A program made the translations under genes and the position numbers. From Maniola hyperantus (lineage: Eukaryota > Arthropoda > Insecta > Lepidoptera > Nymphalidae), in contig NC_048538.1 in the NCBI RefSeq assembly GCF_902806685.2, positions 11,718,001-11,782,000 on the forward strand: 64,000 bases of DNA, in the 5' to 3' direction. Of the stretch, positions 47,701-59,706 are shown piece after piece. Within the stretch, counting starts at the first letter, position 1. Each line of letters begins with the position of its first letter. The notes beneath the pieces are model-generated. The model did no database searches. It was not told where the DNA came from and saw only the letters and a list, made by a program, of their open reading frames with translations.

Positions 47701-50091
47701 TCCAGTGAAAAATAAAGCACTGAGATAATTTTATATAAGCGGTCGCTAAGGCTAAAGCAAACATGCTTGTATGCGAAATTACTTTTGTACAATATTTTGA
47801 TTGAAAATTTTGGAATAGACTGCTGTTTTCAGACTCTACTAAACCATAATGTACAAATGAAGGGGAATGTTTGGTAAAATATTTGGTACGGATAAGATTA
47901 GTAGATACTTTCGATAAAACAACACAATGTGAATCAAATATACATAAAACAAAGACCTAAAACCAAAATATCAAAAGATATTCAAAATTTTACACTCCCT
48001 ATTTTAATAGAAAATACAATTTGAAAGCGCTGCGTAGATGACACCGTACAAAATATTAATATGTAAATCGTAGCCAAATTCACTTGAAAGTCAAAAGTCG
48101 GGTGCCGGCATCGAGATTCCGACTTAAAAATTAATTAACCGAACGACCGGTGTAATCTCTGAAGCCTACACCGATTAGGGACTTGTTGTTTTCTAAACTG
48201 TATTCCAACACGTGGTGAGACGGTGACATTTTATTTCACCCAGGTTTTATGTCTTTTATGACCTTTCGGTTACGAATATCCATCTCCGCCAAAGTTTGTC
48301 TCCGTTGTCAGAACGTAAACTCGGCCCTCAATTTCGTCGCAGTTTGCTTATATTTTATTTTTTCTGTTCCCTCATGAAAATGTATGCCGCCTTTATCTGT
48401 CTATCTGCCTCGCAGCTCGCTAAAGCGATCTTATATTATTTAATGATAAGCGAACAATTTTATTTAGAAAAAAATCCACTGAGATCTTTTCTGTTGAATA
48501 TTATTTTTAGATTTAGAAGCGCGAGAAAAATACATTAATAAATATATTCTCCGCAATTTTATTAAGCTGTCTTTTTTACGATGGAAACATTTCACTGAGA
48601 CACGTAATGCGTCTCGTGAATCGTGATACGGAAGAAATTGTTTATTTACTGGGAAGTTTTGACAAATAAATACTCTTGCTATGTGATGCCTTACACTGGA
48701 TCAATGTTCCCGGCTAACGATAAAGTTTCGTAACCAATATAAAGTTAGCGAGCGGGCTTTCTCTTAGCGCCACACGCACAAGAGGGTGTCTTTGAGGAAG
48801 TTCCGTTGCATGCTTGATTCGCTATTGTTTTAGCCGTCGAGCCAACCAAAACTGACCGCTGCTAGTTCCGTCGATAACTAGCACCCGAGACGTGTGCTGC
48901 CTTGCGTTGCAACTAGCACGATTACTTGTTATCTTAGTGTTTGCTGTTAACTTTGAATCGGGTATCAACATGTTCCGCTAGCTGCAAGTACCGCAATATT
49001 GAATATTGCAATTGGCTGAGTATGGCTCCTCGAAATAGGCTTTGCTTGCATTTGCATAATTAATTCTCTAGAGCGAATATACAATATTCAGATTACTTAA
49101 TATAACTGGAACTGTTTCCAATATCGATATTCTATCTACATTGCTACATTTAGCAGATGCTATGAGCTTTAATTATTATTGTATTACTTTGTTGCATCTA
49201 AGGTATATAAATACGATCAAGATACATATATAGTTTCTTTGTTTAATCAATTATTTTGTAATTTAAAGAAAAGTAACTCGTTTTGATTTATCCCCGTGTT
49301 ATTTTGTGTTAAACACTAAATTGGACCGATATGCAACGATGTCAATCAAACAGGCCTTTGGCGATAGCTAAACGACTCTTACGCGGTCGCATCTCAACAA
49401 GACATCGTTTACTGTCAGCAGCACTCCAACTGTAACTGAGGCGGGTCCGGATTCCGGAATTCAGCTTAACTACCCTATAGGTACGATATCATCGGAGCCC
49501 GTATATCAATCAGTTGTTACAACGATCCACGATTGTCGTTTATCTTCAGGGCCGCTCGGATCTGTCTGTCCAGATTCGTGCATTGTTCCAACATTAGCAG
49601 GGTTGCCGAAACGGTGGATGTCTGAAATACCAGTAGAGTGGCGTTCCCGTTGCACGGTGCATCGAGCGCCCGATAGCGTTTCCAATTTCCTGACTTAAAT
49701 TGCTCTAATTTGGTTATACGCTGACGGTTGATCGAAGGTTGCTAAAGCGCCGGCCACCAACGACATTCGGTTGCGGTTCGTAATTTTTGCTCCATTTTGT
49801 AGTACGCTTTCATGTCAGCGTCCTATTTCTGAATGTGAATTGAGTTATTGAATTTATTGCTATTTGTTTTGACTAGATAGGAATATGGAATGTGTTTTCT
49901 GTAGCGCCTGGAACCCATTTGCAAATTATTTATTGATCTCGTGATAAAAACAAACCTGTACGCCCAAAAATTTAACGTGCCTTTAAAGCAATATTTTTCT
50001 AAAAATCCCAAAAATCTCTGAAATCGCTACGATCACGTTCGCTGCTAGTAACAACTTCAAATATCTGAAGGAGTTAAATGCACCTTGACTA
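44701..50091. other. Longest stretch without identified repeats; GC-richer at 45580-45800, 47030-47350 and 48720-48920
   Basis: No frame is recognisable, including those at 46998, 47042, 47358 and 48296. The repeat-free character and several balanced-composition blocks within an intron suggest conserved regulatory sequence; that is inference. Confidence 0.45.
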
Positions 50092-50311
50092 TCTAAATAT
50101 ATAAAAGGAAAAGGTGACTGACTGACTGACTGATCTATCAACGCACAGCTCAAACTACTGGACGAATCAGGCTAAAATTTGGCATGCAGATAGCTATTAT
50201 GACGTAGGCATCTGCTAAGAAAGGATTTCTGAAAATTCAACCCCTAAGGGGGTGTAATAGGGGTTTGATATTTGAATAGTCCACGCGGACGAAGTCGCGA
50301 GCATAAGCTAG
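50092..50311 (+). mobile_element. Non-autonomous Helitron, GGTGACTGACTG family
   Basis: Full-length copy from TCTAAATATATAAAAGGAAA to GCATAAGCTAG before T. It is very close in sequence to the copy at 6875, suggesting fairly recent spread. Confidence 0.87.
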
Positions 50312-51091
50312 TTTTTCACTAAAATTGCAAGTTTTTAATAAAATAACGTAGTAGATATTTTCCTAATTATTAAGAGTAAAATTTTTAGTTTGCTCGAATG
50401 GTACGAGCACTGGAATGCCAATATATTAAGCAAATGGTGAACTAATTACGCTCTCGAAGTATTTTACAAGGCTACACAAGTGCCTCTCAAGAAGCACGGC
50501 TTTATAATATATTTCATTTGTAGAGACTTCTTTACATTTTATTTAAGGAAACTTGATAAGTACCCATTTCATGGAAAAATCTTAAAAAAATATTTTAGTA
50601 AAGAAAAAGTTGATGTCTTTATAATATTTTACCATTCAAATAAATTTCTAATCATATTAAACAGGTACTTGTATCGTAAACAAAAAATAATAAAGCGCCA
50701 GAAATTTGGAGGAAATCGAATCCATACCCTGTGTACTCAATTTTAAAGGAACTATAGCGCTAGAGTTTTATTATTATAGAGTTTATTTTACAATGGATGA
50801 TAAAAATCGATGAAGCAATGATGTAATAGTTTCCCAGATAGTGCGGGGGTGCTTCGGATAAACGTACCCCCGGGCAAACGATTTGTATTAGCCGTCTAGT
50901 TTTGTACTCGTAATTGCCGATCCTTGAGGCTACGTTTCGTTGCCTCATGCACTCCGATAAGGAAAAAACTAATAGGTTGTGAGATATACTCACACTTACA
51001 CTTTTCATAAAATTATCACAGCAATTCCCACTGCGTAAGAAGAGTTCGTAACACTTATTTCATTTTATAGAGTACCACTATTTTCAATTTT
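50312..51091. other. No gene seen
   Basis: The frame at 50480-50746 is Lys/Phe/Ile-rich, as expected of AT-rich chance frames. Confidence 0.5.
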
Positions 51092-51525
51092 TAGGGTTCC
51101 GTCCCTCAAAAGGAAAAACGGAACCCTTATAGGATCACTTTGTTGTCTGTCTGTCTGTCTGTCGGTCTGTCAAGAAACCTACAGGGTACTTCCCGTTGAC
51201 CTAGAATCATGAAATTCGGCAGGTAGGTAGGTCTTTTAGCAGACATTAGGGGGAAAATCTGGAAACCATGAATTTGTGGTTACATCACACACAAAAATTA
51301 AATTGTGGCCGTGAACTAAAAATTAGTGTTTTCAATTGTTGAAGTAAGATAACTATATTAAGTGGGGTATCATATAAAAAGTCTTCACCTGTGCATTCTA
51401 AATCAGATTTTTATTTATTTTTATGCATCACAATTTTTGAATTATCGTGCAAAACGTCGAAAAAATACGACTATAGTACGGAACTCTCATTGCGCGAGCC
51501 TGACTCGCACTTGGCCGGTTTTTTT
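51092..51525 (+). mobile_element. GGGTTCCGT-family repeat, full length
   Basis: From TAGGGTTCCGTCCCTCAAAA to GCACTTGGCCGGTTTTTTT. It matches the copy inside the Harbinger element in opposite orientation, including the GTCTGTCTGTCTGTC block and TACAGGGTACTTCCCGTTGA. Non-coding. Confidence 0.8.
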
Positions 51526-52327
51526 AAGTCTCGTCAAGATATTACGGAAGGTTTTGTTTCGGCAATTCCCAAATTCAGGTAAATTTAACATTATAAAATA
51601 ATTTACTAAGTACCTACTCTACTTAAAACCAAACTTCGATAAAACTTATTAACTTAAAACGTACCAAAACTTTTTTGAATTATGAATAAAGTGTAGAGTT
51701 ATCTCCAGTTCCAATCATTTTATCAAATAAAAATAAATGTTATGCCGTTTTATTTATTCCTCTGAAAAAATCTTTTATATATTTGCAATAAAAATAAAGT
51801 CTTTTTGATTGATATTCTATAAACACGCATCCACTCCAAGTATTTAATCCTGTTACAATGGACTCGATGAGACGATATAAGCCGATCATTTAAAAACAAG
51901 AGCAAATTGTATTGGATCTGTATCGAAATAGCTGTTCAATTCCACTGATGATAATGATTGTTTCATGTAGGTAGTAGGTACCTATTACCTTTAGAATACG
52001 GATGAAAATGTAACCTTAACATTTTTAAAGCAGATAACAATAATTTTTTTTTACATTTATTTTCAGTACCTAGTGAATTGATATCTTCGTTGTGGGAAGA
52101 GTTTTTTGACCCCGGTAAAATAACATCTTTGTCTCAACTAAGGTAATTACTGTACTTCCACAAGTCTCTTGTAGCCTAGTGGCTTTTTACGATCTTGCTA
52201 AAGGTAAATTTAACATAATCATAATCATTTATTTATTTTGTTCAGATATGGTATTCATATTATTTACATGGGTAAAAGTTAGGTAAACATATATCCTGCC
52301 AAGCATGGCGTGCAAAATTAATTGGGC
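51526..52327. other. No gene seen
   Basis: AT-rich non-coding DNA. Confidence 0.6.
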
Positions 52328-52380
52328 TGTGCGGGTGTGCGAGGCGTTCCCTCCCCGATTGCCATTTTAATTTCGCGCAC
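52328..52380. mobile_element. MITE remnant, GTGCGCGACAGG family
   Basis: GTGCGGGTGTGCGAGGCGTT, CCCCGATTGCCATTTTAATT and TCGCGCAC before TA match the right part of the family. Confidence 0.65.
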
Positions 52381-53107
52381 TATAGGTGATACGAATAATG
52401 ATGTACTAAAATTTCTAAAACGGATTTTATTTGTAATATAATTAGAGCCTTTTATCGCAATCTTAAAGTTTTACGAGATCGGCTTGAAAATGAAAAAAAT
52501 CAAAGCAAGCATTTGAATCGAGTTACAACAGAAACCCGGAGTAGTCGAATTCAAAGCTCCTTCACAATCGAATAGATCTCGTTTCATGTGATCATGTGTG
52601 GGTGCCCAGTATAAGTCGACTTATACGCAAAGCTGATTTAAGGGTGGTTAATTATGTTTCCTCAGTTATTTTTTCTCGTCACGCTTTAATTAAAATATTT
52701 AAATCTTCCAATCCCTCATCTTATATAACTTTTATTCCAGCGTTAACTTTTCCTGTTTTAAAACACGACTTTGCATGTGATTCATACCTAATGTTAAAAT
52801 ATTCGTAAATTTAGATTGCCTCGCAGAATTTCGCATCAGGATTTTGTTGGGAGACCGTCGATTTTTTCTACCCATTTCAAAAGACAATTAGGTATGCTAA
52901 TTCATTTACACTATGAAGGCTTTGTAGAAAATCGCTGAGAAAAGATCAGTGTTCGGATATTGATGGAAGTGAGGAGGGTGAGGGGCTGTAGGGGGTGGAT
53001 AAGGGGTTTTGGCCGACGTCTATTACGGCACTGTGGTAGTAATTAATGGATCGTGCGTGGCTCCGGTGAGGACAACTTCACTACGTATAGATTTTCTGAA
53101 CCTTTCT

Positions 53108-53324
53108 ATTATGGAATACTCGCGACTTCGTCCGCGTGGATTTAGTTTAGTTTTATCCCGTGGGAACTCTTTGGTTTCTCTGGATAAAAAGTAGCCTATG
53201 TCCTTCCCCGGTATGCAAGCTATCTCTGTACCAAATATTGTCAAAATCGGTTGTACAGACGGGCCGTGAAAGGCTTGCAGATAGACAGACAGACACACTT
53301 TTCGCATTTATAATATTATTATGG
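53108..53324 (-). mobile_element. Lep1-like Helitron, minus orientation
   Basis: CGCGACTTCGTCCGCGTGGA, GATAAAAAGTAGCCTATGTC, ACCAAATATTGTCAAAATCG and ATTATTATGGA at the right. The CTAG terminus is missing at the left. Confidence 0.82.
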
Positions 53325-53472
53325 AAGTATGGATATGGATGGATTAAGGCATATTTACATTGTTAAATTAATTGTACTTCAATGTCCACTTGGATCATTT
53401 GTACATAAGGCAGAGTGGTTGAATAATAACAGCTTCATAAAAGATAAAGCAAAAATGATAATTTATACCTAG

Positions 53473-53807
53473 AACACAAGTGTAAATTAAAAATTTAAAT
53501 CAAACCCGACAAGTCAAGGTTACTATAATATTGCATTGTAGTTGGGATCGAGTCCAGAGTGTACATGTGCAAGTAATATAAATATCAATTGGATGACTCA
53601 AACGGCTGAACAGGTTTTTGTCACACACAGTTAAGAACTATCTCGACTAAGGCTAATAAGGCAATAAGTATATAGAATAAGAAACAGGCTTTGGAATAAA
53701 AGAAACCGCATTTAAATCGGTCCATCCGTTTGAGCTATGATGCCACAAACAGAATCACAGATACACGATAAAATTATTACACCCTTTTGTTTGCGTCAGG
53801 GGTTTAA
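53473..53807 (+). repeat. Dispersed 330-bp repeat, copy 1
   Basis: AAGTGTAAATTAAAAATTTA, TGGATGACTCAAACGGCTGA, GGTCCATCCGTTTGAGCTAT and the closing TTTGCGTCAGGGG occur in the same order in the copy at 56396. Non-coding and common in lepidopteran DNA. Confidence 0.75.
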
Positions 53808-54198
53808 ATATAATCCATACTTATAATAATGCAAAAATATCTAAAGAAACTGTCAGTTTACGTCACAGTAAGACTAAAATGTAAAAATTGATGCCATATT
53901 ATCTTACATTTTATAAAAGTTATAGATTACGAGGCTAAAAATGTACCTACAAGCATGATTCACAGATTCCTCAGGTTTATTACGAGTTCAAAATGAATCT
54001 GTACTTTAGCGAAATGAAGAAAAGGAAAAAGGGGAGCGAAGGGACATAGTAAACATAATTAGGTGTTCGGGCAAGCGGCCACCTTGATTAAATGGGACGC
54101 TGACGTTTCCCGAAGACAAAAACAATTTGAAAGGAATGCACGTTAAATTTCGGATTTTGTCATGCGCCTTATTTATGTGAAAATATTCTCCAACTTGA

Positions 54199-54418
54199 TC
54201 ATGCCCGCGACTTCATCTGTGTGGATTTAGGTTTTTGAAAATCCCGCAGGAACTCTTTGATTTTCCCGGATAAAAAATAGCCTTGTGTAAAATGTACTTC
54301 CTTGGGATGCAAGCTATCTCTGTTACAAATTTCGTCAAAATCGGTTGAACGAATGGGCCGTGAAAGGCTAGCAGGCAGCCAGACAGACTAACTTTCGCAT
54401 TCGTAATATTATTATGGA
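54199..54418 (-). mobile_element. Lep1-like Helitron, minus orientation
   Basis: ATGCCCGCGACTTCATCTGT at the left and AATATTATTATGGA at the right, with GCCGTGAAAGGCTAGCAGGC inside. Nearly full length. Confidence 0.82.
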
Positions 54419-54591
54419 TAGTTGGATAGTTTAGGTACTCTTAAATACATTTTATTTGTTTTATTCAAAACAACAGTAAACTAGACTTAGTAATGATAAG
54501 ATGACCTAGCGTTAGATAGACCTAGAGGAGTAGGTAGGTATGTTAAAAATTTAAGAAAAACCTTGATGCTTGATATTGATAAAAAAATGAG

Positions 54592-54722
54592 GAAGGCCCC
54601 CACTAGATGGAATGGACGACATTAGACGAGTCGACGAGTCGCGCTGGATTCAAGCGGTGCAAGACCGTGGCATGTAGAAGTTCCTATAAGAGACCTATGT
54701 CAGGCAGTGAACGTCTATCGGT

Positions 54723-54762
<40 letters not shown>
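54592..54762 (+). mobile_element. RTE-type LINE 3' end with stops
   Basis: Plus-strand reading gives DDIRRV, SRWIQAVQDRGM, a stop, ETYVRQ, a stop, TSIG and then (GAT)12. The pattern is the RTE C-terminus with in-frame stops. Confidence 0.78.
54724..54761. repeat. (GAT)n microsatellite at an RTE end
   Basis: Twelve GAT units, part of the RTE tail at 54592-54762. Confidence 0.9.
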
Positions 54763-54849
54763 TTAAAGCTTAGTTTGAAAAGACGCTGCGCCTTGACGGT
54801 CGACTCCACTCCATTGTGCCGGTGTGAACTGTGCCTTAAAAACATAATA

Positions 54850-55009
54850 GTGCGCGACAGGTCGAGATAGCAATCGGGGTTTGGGCGCCTTGCACACCCG
54901 CACAGCTCCCTCGCTAATCCGGTGCGGGATAGTGCGGGTGACGTACCTATGGTTATGCGGAGCGTCTCCCCGCCTCATACCTCGATTACCATCTCGACCC
55001 GTCGCGTAC
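54850..55009. mobile_element. TA-flanked MITE, GTGCGCGACAGG family, full length
   Basis: GTGCGCGACAGGTCGAGATA at the left mirrors ATCTCGACCCGTCGCGTAC at the right. A TA lies on each side (54848-54849 and 55010-55011), which suggests a Tc1/mariner-type mover. 160 bp; terminal repeats about 30 bp; inner part GC-rich. Confidence 0.82.
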
Positions 55010-55249
55010 TATACCTAGAGCGTAGAAAAAACAACAACAAACCCGAGCGACAATGTCAATACAGACTGTCAAATAATTCAAGATGCGGTACGACGTATCT
55101 CACAATCAGTAAGATGTACAGCCTCAGAATCGAGACTATACGTTTTTCCCGTCGGTTTTATTCTCCGTATCGCCTTATAAATACACGAGTTTGGCACACG
55201 TATTCCCAAGATGAATAGGCATTTTTCACACGTGGAATCGAGTGAGCCT

Positions 55250-55307
55250 ACCGCATCGCGGCTAAACGGTATCTCTGCGAAGCTTACGGTATCGATGCAT
55301 GACTTAT
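55250..55307 (+). repeat. Diverged tandem units like those at 5391
   Basis: GGTATCTCTGCGAAGCTTAC and GGTATCGATGCATGACTTAT are adjacent 20-bp units sharing GGTATC.. TGCGA/TG..ACTT with the units at 5391. A weaker unit precedes them. Confidence 0.55.
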
Positions 55308-55425
55308 AACAACATATTATTTATCCGACTTCCTACTACTGAAAGTAGGTTGCAGTATTATGAATTTGTATTTTCAGTATTTATCTTGCTACCTATGTAT
55401 TGATATTATTGGGATTGAAATAGTG

Positions 55426-55485
55426 AATCTTGGAGGAATTCTATGGAGTGAATTTATATTCACTCCATAGAATTCCCCCAAGATT
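55426..55485. repeat. Long inverted repeat, 27-bp arms
   Basis: Arms AATCTTGGAGGAATTCTATG... (55426-55452) and its complement (55459-55485) differ at one position and are separated by TTTATA. It lies directly before a Helitron end fragment. Confidence 0.9.
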
Positions 55486-55534
55486 ATCAAGAGTGTCAAG
55501 TAGTCTAGTTGTAAAAAATATAAGGCTATTAGAC

Positions 55535-55588
55535 AATGATGAACAGACAGAAAGACACACTTTGCATGTTTCATAATACTAGTATGGA
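55535..55588 (-). mobile_element. Lep1-like Helitron 5' end fragment
   Basis: GACAGAAAGACACACTTTGC followed by ATAATACTAGTATGGA is the reverse of the family 5' end. The rest is missing. Confidence 0.65.
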
Positions 55589-55663
55589 TATACCATAACA
55601 ACGGAGCTCTAACACATCCGATGGCAGTATCATGTGGCTTAGAGTTTTACCGAATTTATTATA

Positions 55664-55795
55664 AGTTTCAGTTTTTTTAATCCCATGAGAACTCTAATTT
55701 TCCGGGACGAAACGTAGCCTTTGCCCTTTCCCAGAATACAAGCCATCTCTGTACCAAAATTCGTCAAAAAGCTAGCAGACACAGTTTTGCTTTAA
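55664..55795 (-). mobile_element. Lep1-like Helitron fragment
   Basis: TTTTTTAATCCCATGAGAAC, CGTAGCCTTTGCCCTTTCCC and AAAGCTAGCAGACACAGTTT match the inner part of the family. Both ends are absent. Confidence 0.7.
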
Positions 55796-55804
55796 AAAAA
55801 ATAA

Positions 55805-56015
55805 TAGCTGATGCCCGCGACTTCGTCCGCGTGGATTTACATTTTTCAAAATCCCGCGAGAACTCTTAGATTTTCCGGGATAAAAAGTAGCCTATGTGTT
55901 AACACAGGATATAATCTATCTCCATTCCAAATCCGTTCAGCCGTTTTTGCGTGATTGAGTAACAGACATCCAAACATCCACACTTTCACATTTATAATAT
56001 TAGTACTTAGTAGGA
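55805..56015 (-). mobile_element. Lep1-like Helitron, nearly full length
   Basis: AGCTGATGCCCGCGACTTCG at the left and TTTATAATATTAGTACTTAG at the right. TGTGTTAACACA at about 55897 is a short palindrome right after AGTAGCCTA. Confidence 0.82.
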
Positions 56016-56395
56016 TTAGTTTTGATAAATAATAACATTCTAAAGCTATAATAGTAACGATTTCAAACTAATGTTAAAGTTTTAAAGCACCCTAATCATA
56101 GATAACCACAAGAAAACTTATTTCTTGCACTGAACATAATGGCGTCTATTTAACGAGTCAACCGCAATCTTTTTCACGACAAAATGTCGCATCGTGCTGT
56201 TTAATACCGCAAAAGAAAACAAAAGAAAGCGCGCCCGAAGTAATAAAGCAGCTCGATTTCCGCTATTTAGAGTGGTGAAGAGAATTAAAGTTCCTTTTGA
56301 AGGAAGTTCTCTACAATATAAACAAAATGTATCCAAAGTGGGCGGGTAATAAGAATTCCGTAGCGTAGTTGGCAAAAGCAGAGCTACTTTGAGGT

Positions 56396-56724
56396 AACAA
56401 GTGTAAATTAAAAATTTAAATAACCCCCAACAGTTTAAAGTTTCCACAATATTATTGCATGGTACCTAGTACGTCGGGATCAAGCCCATAAGACAGGTGC
56501 AAGTAGGTACAAGTTTAAATATCAACTGGATGACTGTCCTCCCTAAAATAACTGATAATCTTAAAACGGTTAAACCGAATTTCATTCAACAGCTAAGAAC
56601 CATCTCGATTAAACAGGCTTTCGAATAAAAGAAACCACATTCAAATCGATCCATCCGTTTGGGAGCTGCAATGCCACAGACAAATACACAAATACACACG
56701 TTAATACCCCTCTATTTGTGATGA
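56396..56724 (+). repeat. Dispersed 330-bp repeat, copy 2
   Basis: AAGTGTAAATTAAAAATTTA, AACTGGATGACTGTCC, GATCCATCCGTTTGGGAGCT and TTAATACCCCTCTATTTGTG follow the order of the copy at 53473, same orientation, with many differences. Confidence 0.75.
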
Positions 56725-56899
56725 TGGTTAAAAACGATGATGAAGCACGATCTCGCCGAGAACTATGCTGACTGATAAATTGTCGAACATTTTTTCCCAA
56801 AAAATATTTTTGTCGGAATCCAATAATCAAGACTCACGGATCAGCCACTTCACCTCCTTGACCTTGGCACATGTAACGGTGTGAGAACTCTAGTATACA

Positions 56900-56970
56900 C
56901 TGGCCAAATGAGTTGGGCAAGTTTAAGCCGATGTGTAAATACACATCGGCTAAAACTTGCCGAACTCATT
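56900..56970. repeat. Inverted repeat, about 30-bp arms
   Basis: AATGAGTTGGGCAAGTTTAA...GATGTGT, a loop of AAAT, then ACACATCGGCTAAAACTTGC...AACTCATT. Two mismatches. Its family is unknown. Confidence 0.85.
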
Positions 56971-57259
56971 ATGTCTTTAGGCTTCATGTGAATTGAGCTA
57001 AGGTCCTTTGATATTTGTATGAAAATCCAGTCGGTCAACGCTGGTTGCACGCATGAAATATACGGAAACTGGCCCTGTATACCTACGTTCACCGATTGCA
57101 TTGGCCGAGCACATTGGGCCAATGAGTACTAAGCTCTTAAAATTTTGTATTATCCTATACTTTAAATAAGCAAAATATAATGTAATTATTTTCTTGGAAA
57201 CGGCTCTAAAAATTTAAATAAATTATATAATGTTTTACTTTCCAGCACAACACCAAGTC

Positions 57260-57620
57260 GAATGAAAAAAGAAACTGACTGACATAATATTATTAGCAAC
57301 GTATAGCACAAACCGCTGAGTCCAGATTCTTGAAAGTTTGCATGTAGATCCTCTCATAACCTCAATTAAAATGTATTTTAAGAAAGTTCAACGTAATCTT
57401 TTAAAACCTAAATCCACACGAATCACGCCGTGAAAATTAGTTATAGACCAAGGGAAACTAACTGACTGATATAGTAACATACAGCACAACCCACTGGGTC
57501 TAAAAATTTTGTAAGATGGTTCTTAAAAGTATGTCGGTTTTGCAGGTTTTCTTTAAAATATAGACTCCCGCTAAAAAAGGAGTTGCAGAATTTTCACTTG
57601 AGCGAAGCTGGGATGGGTCA
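57260..57620 (+). mobile_element. Two degenerate Helitron-like units in tandem
   Basis: ACTGACTGACATAATATTAT with AGCACAAACCGCTGAGTC, then ACTGACTGATATAGTAACAT with AGCACAACCCACTGGGTC about 170 bases later, repeat the head of the ACTGACTGA family. The second ends around GAGCGAAGCTGGGATGGGTC. Both are heavily diverged. Confidence 0.5.
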
Positions 57621-57871
57621 CCTTGTATTCAATATTTCAATATTCCAATATTCCTTAATTTATTGTAATTAGTGTAATAAAGTTTTTCTTTTACTTACCG
57701 TTTCATTTAATATTTTAAGTGCTTTACCCCTAAAACACTCGTATTTCAAGTCACGTAACTACATTTATGGGGGTCGTAGGCTCCCGTGCGTATTTATACG
57801 ACATTTAAGTATCTAATTGTATGAAATGCAAAGGTTTTTTTTGTGAAATATTTAAAAGTTAGTAATATAAC

Positions 57872-58073
57872 TGTTCTGACTGATGGCCTGACTGATCTAT
57901 CAACGCATAACCCAAACTACTGGATGGATTGGGCTGAAATTTAGCGTGCAGATAGCTTTAATGGCGTAGACATCAGCTAAGCAAGGGTTTTTGAAAATTC
58001 GATCCCTAAGGGGGTACAATAGGGGTTTGAAATTTGCGTAGTCCACGTGGATGAAGTCGCCGGGATAAGCTAG
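57872..58073 (+). mobile_element. Non-autonomous Helitron, degraded 5' end
   Basis: The inner part (CTGACTGATCTATCAACGCA, CCCTAAGGGGGTACAATAGG) and the 3' end GGGATAAGCTAG before T match the family, but the usual TCTAAATATATAAAAGG start is lost. Confidence 0.75.
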
Positions 58074-58087
58074 TATAACACGTAAAA

Positions 58088-58228
58088 TTTAACTCCTCAC
58101 ACGCCATTTTAACTTAAGTTGTCAAATTTTATGTCAAAAGTACAATTTTAGTCCTTATTTTGAAGGCTAACCGTACTTTTAACAGGACAGTTGACCCATA
58201 AAATTAAAATGGCGCGTGAGGAGTCATT
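58088..58228. mobile_element. Small MITE, ACTCCTCACGCGCCATTTTAA family
   Basis: ACTCCTCACACGCCATTTTA at the left mirrors AAAATGGCGCGTGAGGAGT at the right. The centre has TCAAATTTTATGTCAAAAGT. About 140 bp, starting 15 bases after a Helitron. Confidence 0.75.
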
Positions 58229-59518
58229 TTGTATGGATTATACACTATAAATCAGCAAGCGATATCAATAAGTATATAATTTGTATGGACATTTATTGCT
58301 GCTAACCATAAACATACAAAGAGCAAACTCAGGCCCGTAACGACCGTTCTCTAAACGGCACCATACTCACAAATACTAAGTCGATACAAACCGTGATAAA
58401 GGTTCGATTGTATGCAGTAAATAAAATATGACTCGGTCGTATTTCCACTTTCTTTTCTTTCAGTTTTATGGCCCTTTTTCTTGGCTCCCTGAAAAACCAT
58501 TGATACAAAATACTTTTCCGATATTACGCGACTTTATTAGCAGGGCACGTATTTTTACGTCAAAAATATTTTCACTTTTGTAGCAATTTTCCGAAATTAA
58601 GATTGCCACAAGGGATCGGATATTAAAATGTATTATAAGAAAAAACTTGCTTTCATTATCATAATTTAATGTACCTATGTGTAACATGGATGAGACGATA
58701 TAGAAGATGTTATATAAAACAAAACGTGTTGCTAAATAAATTATGGGCACGTTAACAGCTGTCCGCAGTCCGATAATGTTTCCTTAGTTAGATTAAATTT
58801 CAATTTAATAGGGCTATTTTTAATTTTATTGTTTTTGCAACTAAATGTAGCACCCGGATATATTACTTGAAGATCTCTTTGCGTAGATGAAGCCGAGTGG
58901 CCGCGGATTGTTCGTACTGTGCAAATAAATAGCTTCTTCGAAAGCTATCGTGAAAGCAAATTAGAATAATGCCCTGCGATTTCGCGTTTCAACAAACGAG
59001 AACATAGAATGGCCCTCAGTGGATTACTCGGGTGTTCGGGTGGACCCGGGTAAATTTGGGTATAAATGTAGGTGTCGTGACTATAGAAAGGTTTCCTATT
59101 AACTAAAAGTAAGCCAATTCTTACAGCGATATATTGAGCGAATTAATTTCTATTTAAGCATTATTTTCTTTCCCCAAACGCAATATTTATGATTATGGTG
59201 CTACACTGTACCGCGATTCGAACAAAGATACAACTCTATTGGAGCAAATTATGCAGGCGAAAACAGGCTCATTATTCGATAGTGTTGAGGGCAAATTTTG
59301 AAATAAAACAATGCTATCGCAAAGCAATAAAGGTCGTTAAAATTTAACGAATATTGTGATGAGCATTTTGACTCGAATAGCTAAAGTAAATAAATAATAG
59401 AATAATCAGTTACTAAAATATATTGTAATCTTATTATAATTTCTACTATAATTACTTTTCGACTTAAATACTTTCAAAATTATGAATGATTTATGTTGAA
59501 ATGTTTAAAACTATTTGT
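58229..59518. other. No gene seen
   Basis: Non-coding. The frame at 58466-58750 (minus) is not recognisable. Confidence 0.55.
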
Positions 59519-59706
59519 ATATATTATATAAAAGGAAAAGCTGACTGACTGACTGATCTATCAACGCACAGCTCAAATCACTGGATGGATCGGGCTGAAA
59601 TTTAGCATGCAGTTAGCTATTATGACGTAGACATCCGTTAAGACAGGATTTTTGAAAATTCAACCCCTAAAGGGGTAAAATAGGCGAGGCCGCGAGCATA
59701 AGCTAG
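59519..59706 (+). mobile_element. Non-autonomous Helitron with internal deletion near the 3' end
   Basis: The ATATAAAAGGAAAAGCTGAC start and the TTCAACCCCTAAAGGGG core are present. About 30 bases between AAATAGG and the CGAGGCCGCGAGCATAAGCTAG terminus, including most of the CACGCGGAC block, are missing compared with 50092. Confidence 0.8.

Noticed and set aside
54607..54870. Open frame with a poly-Asp run
   Set aside because: The Asp run is the (GAT)12 tail of an RTE LINE, and the rest is an RTE end and a MITE read in the wrong frame.
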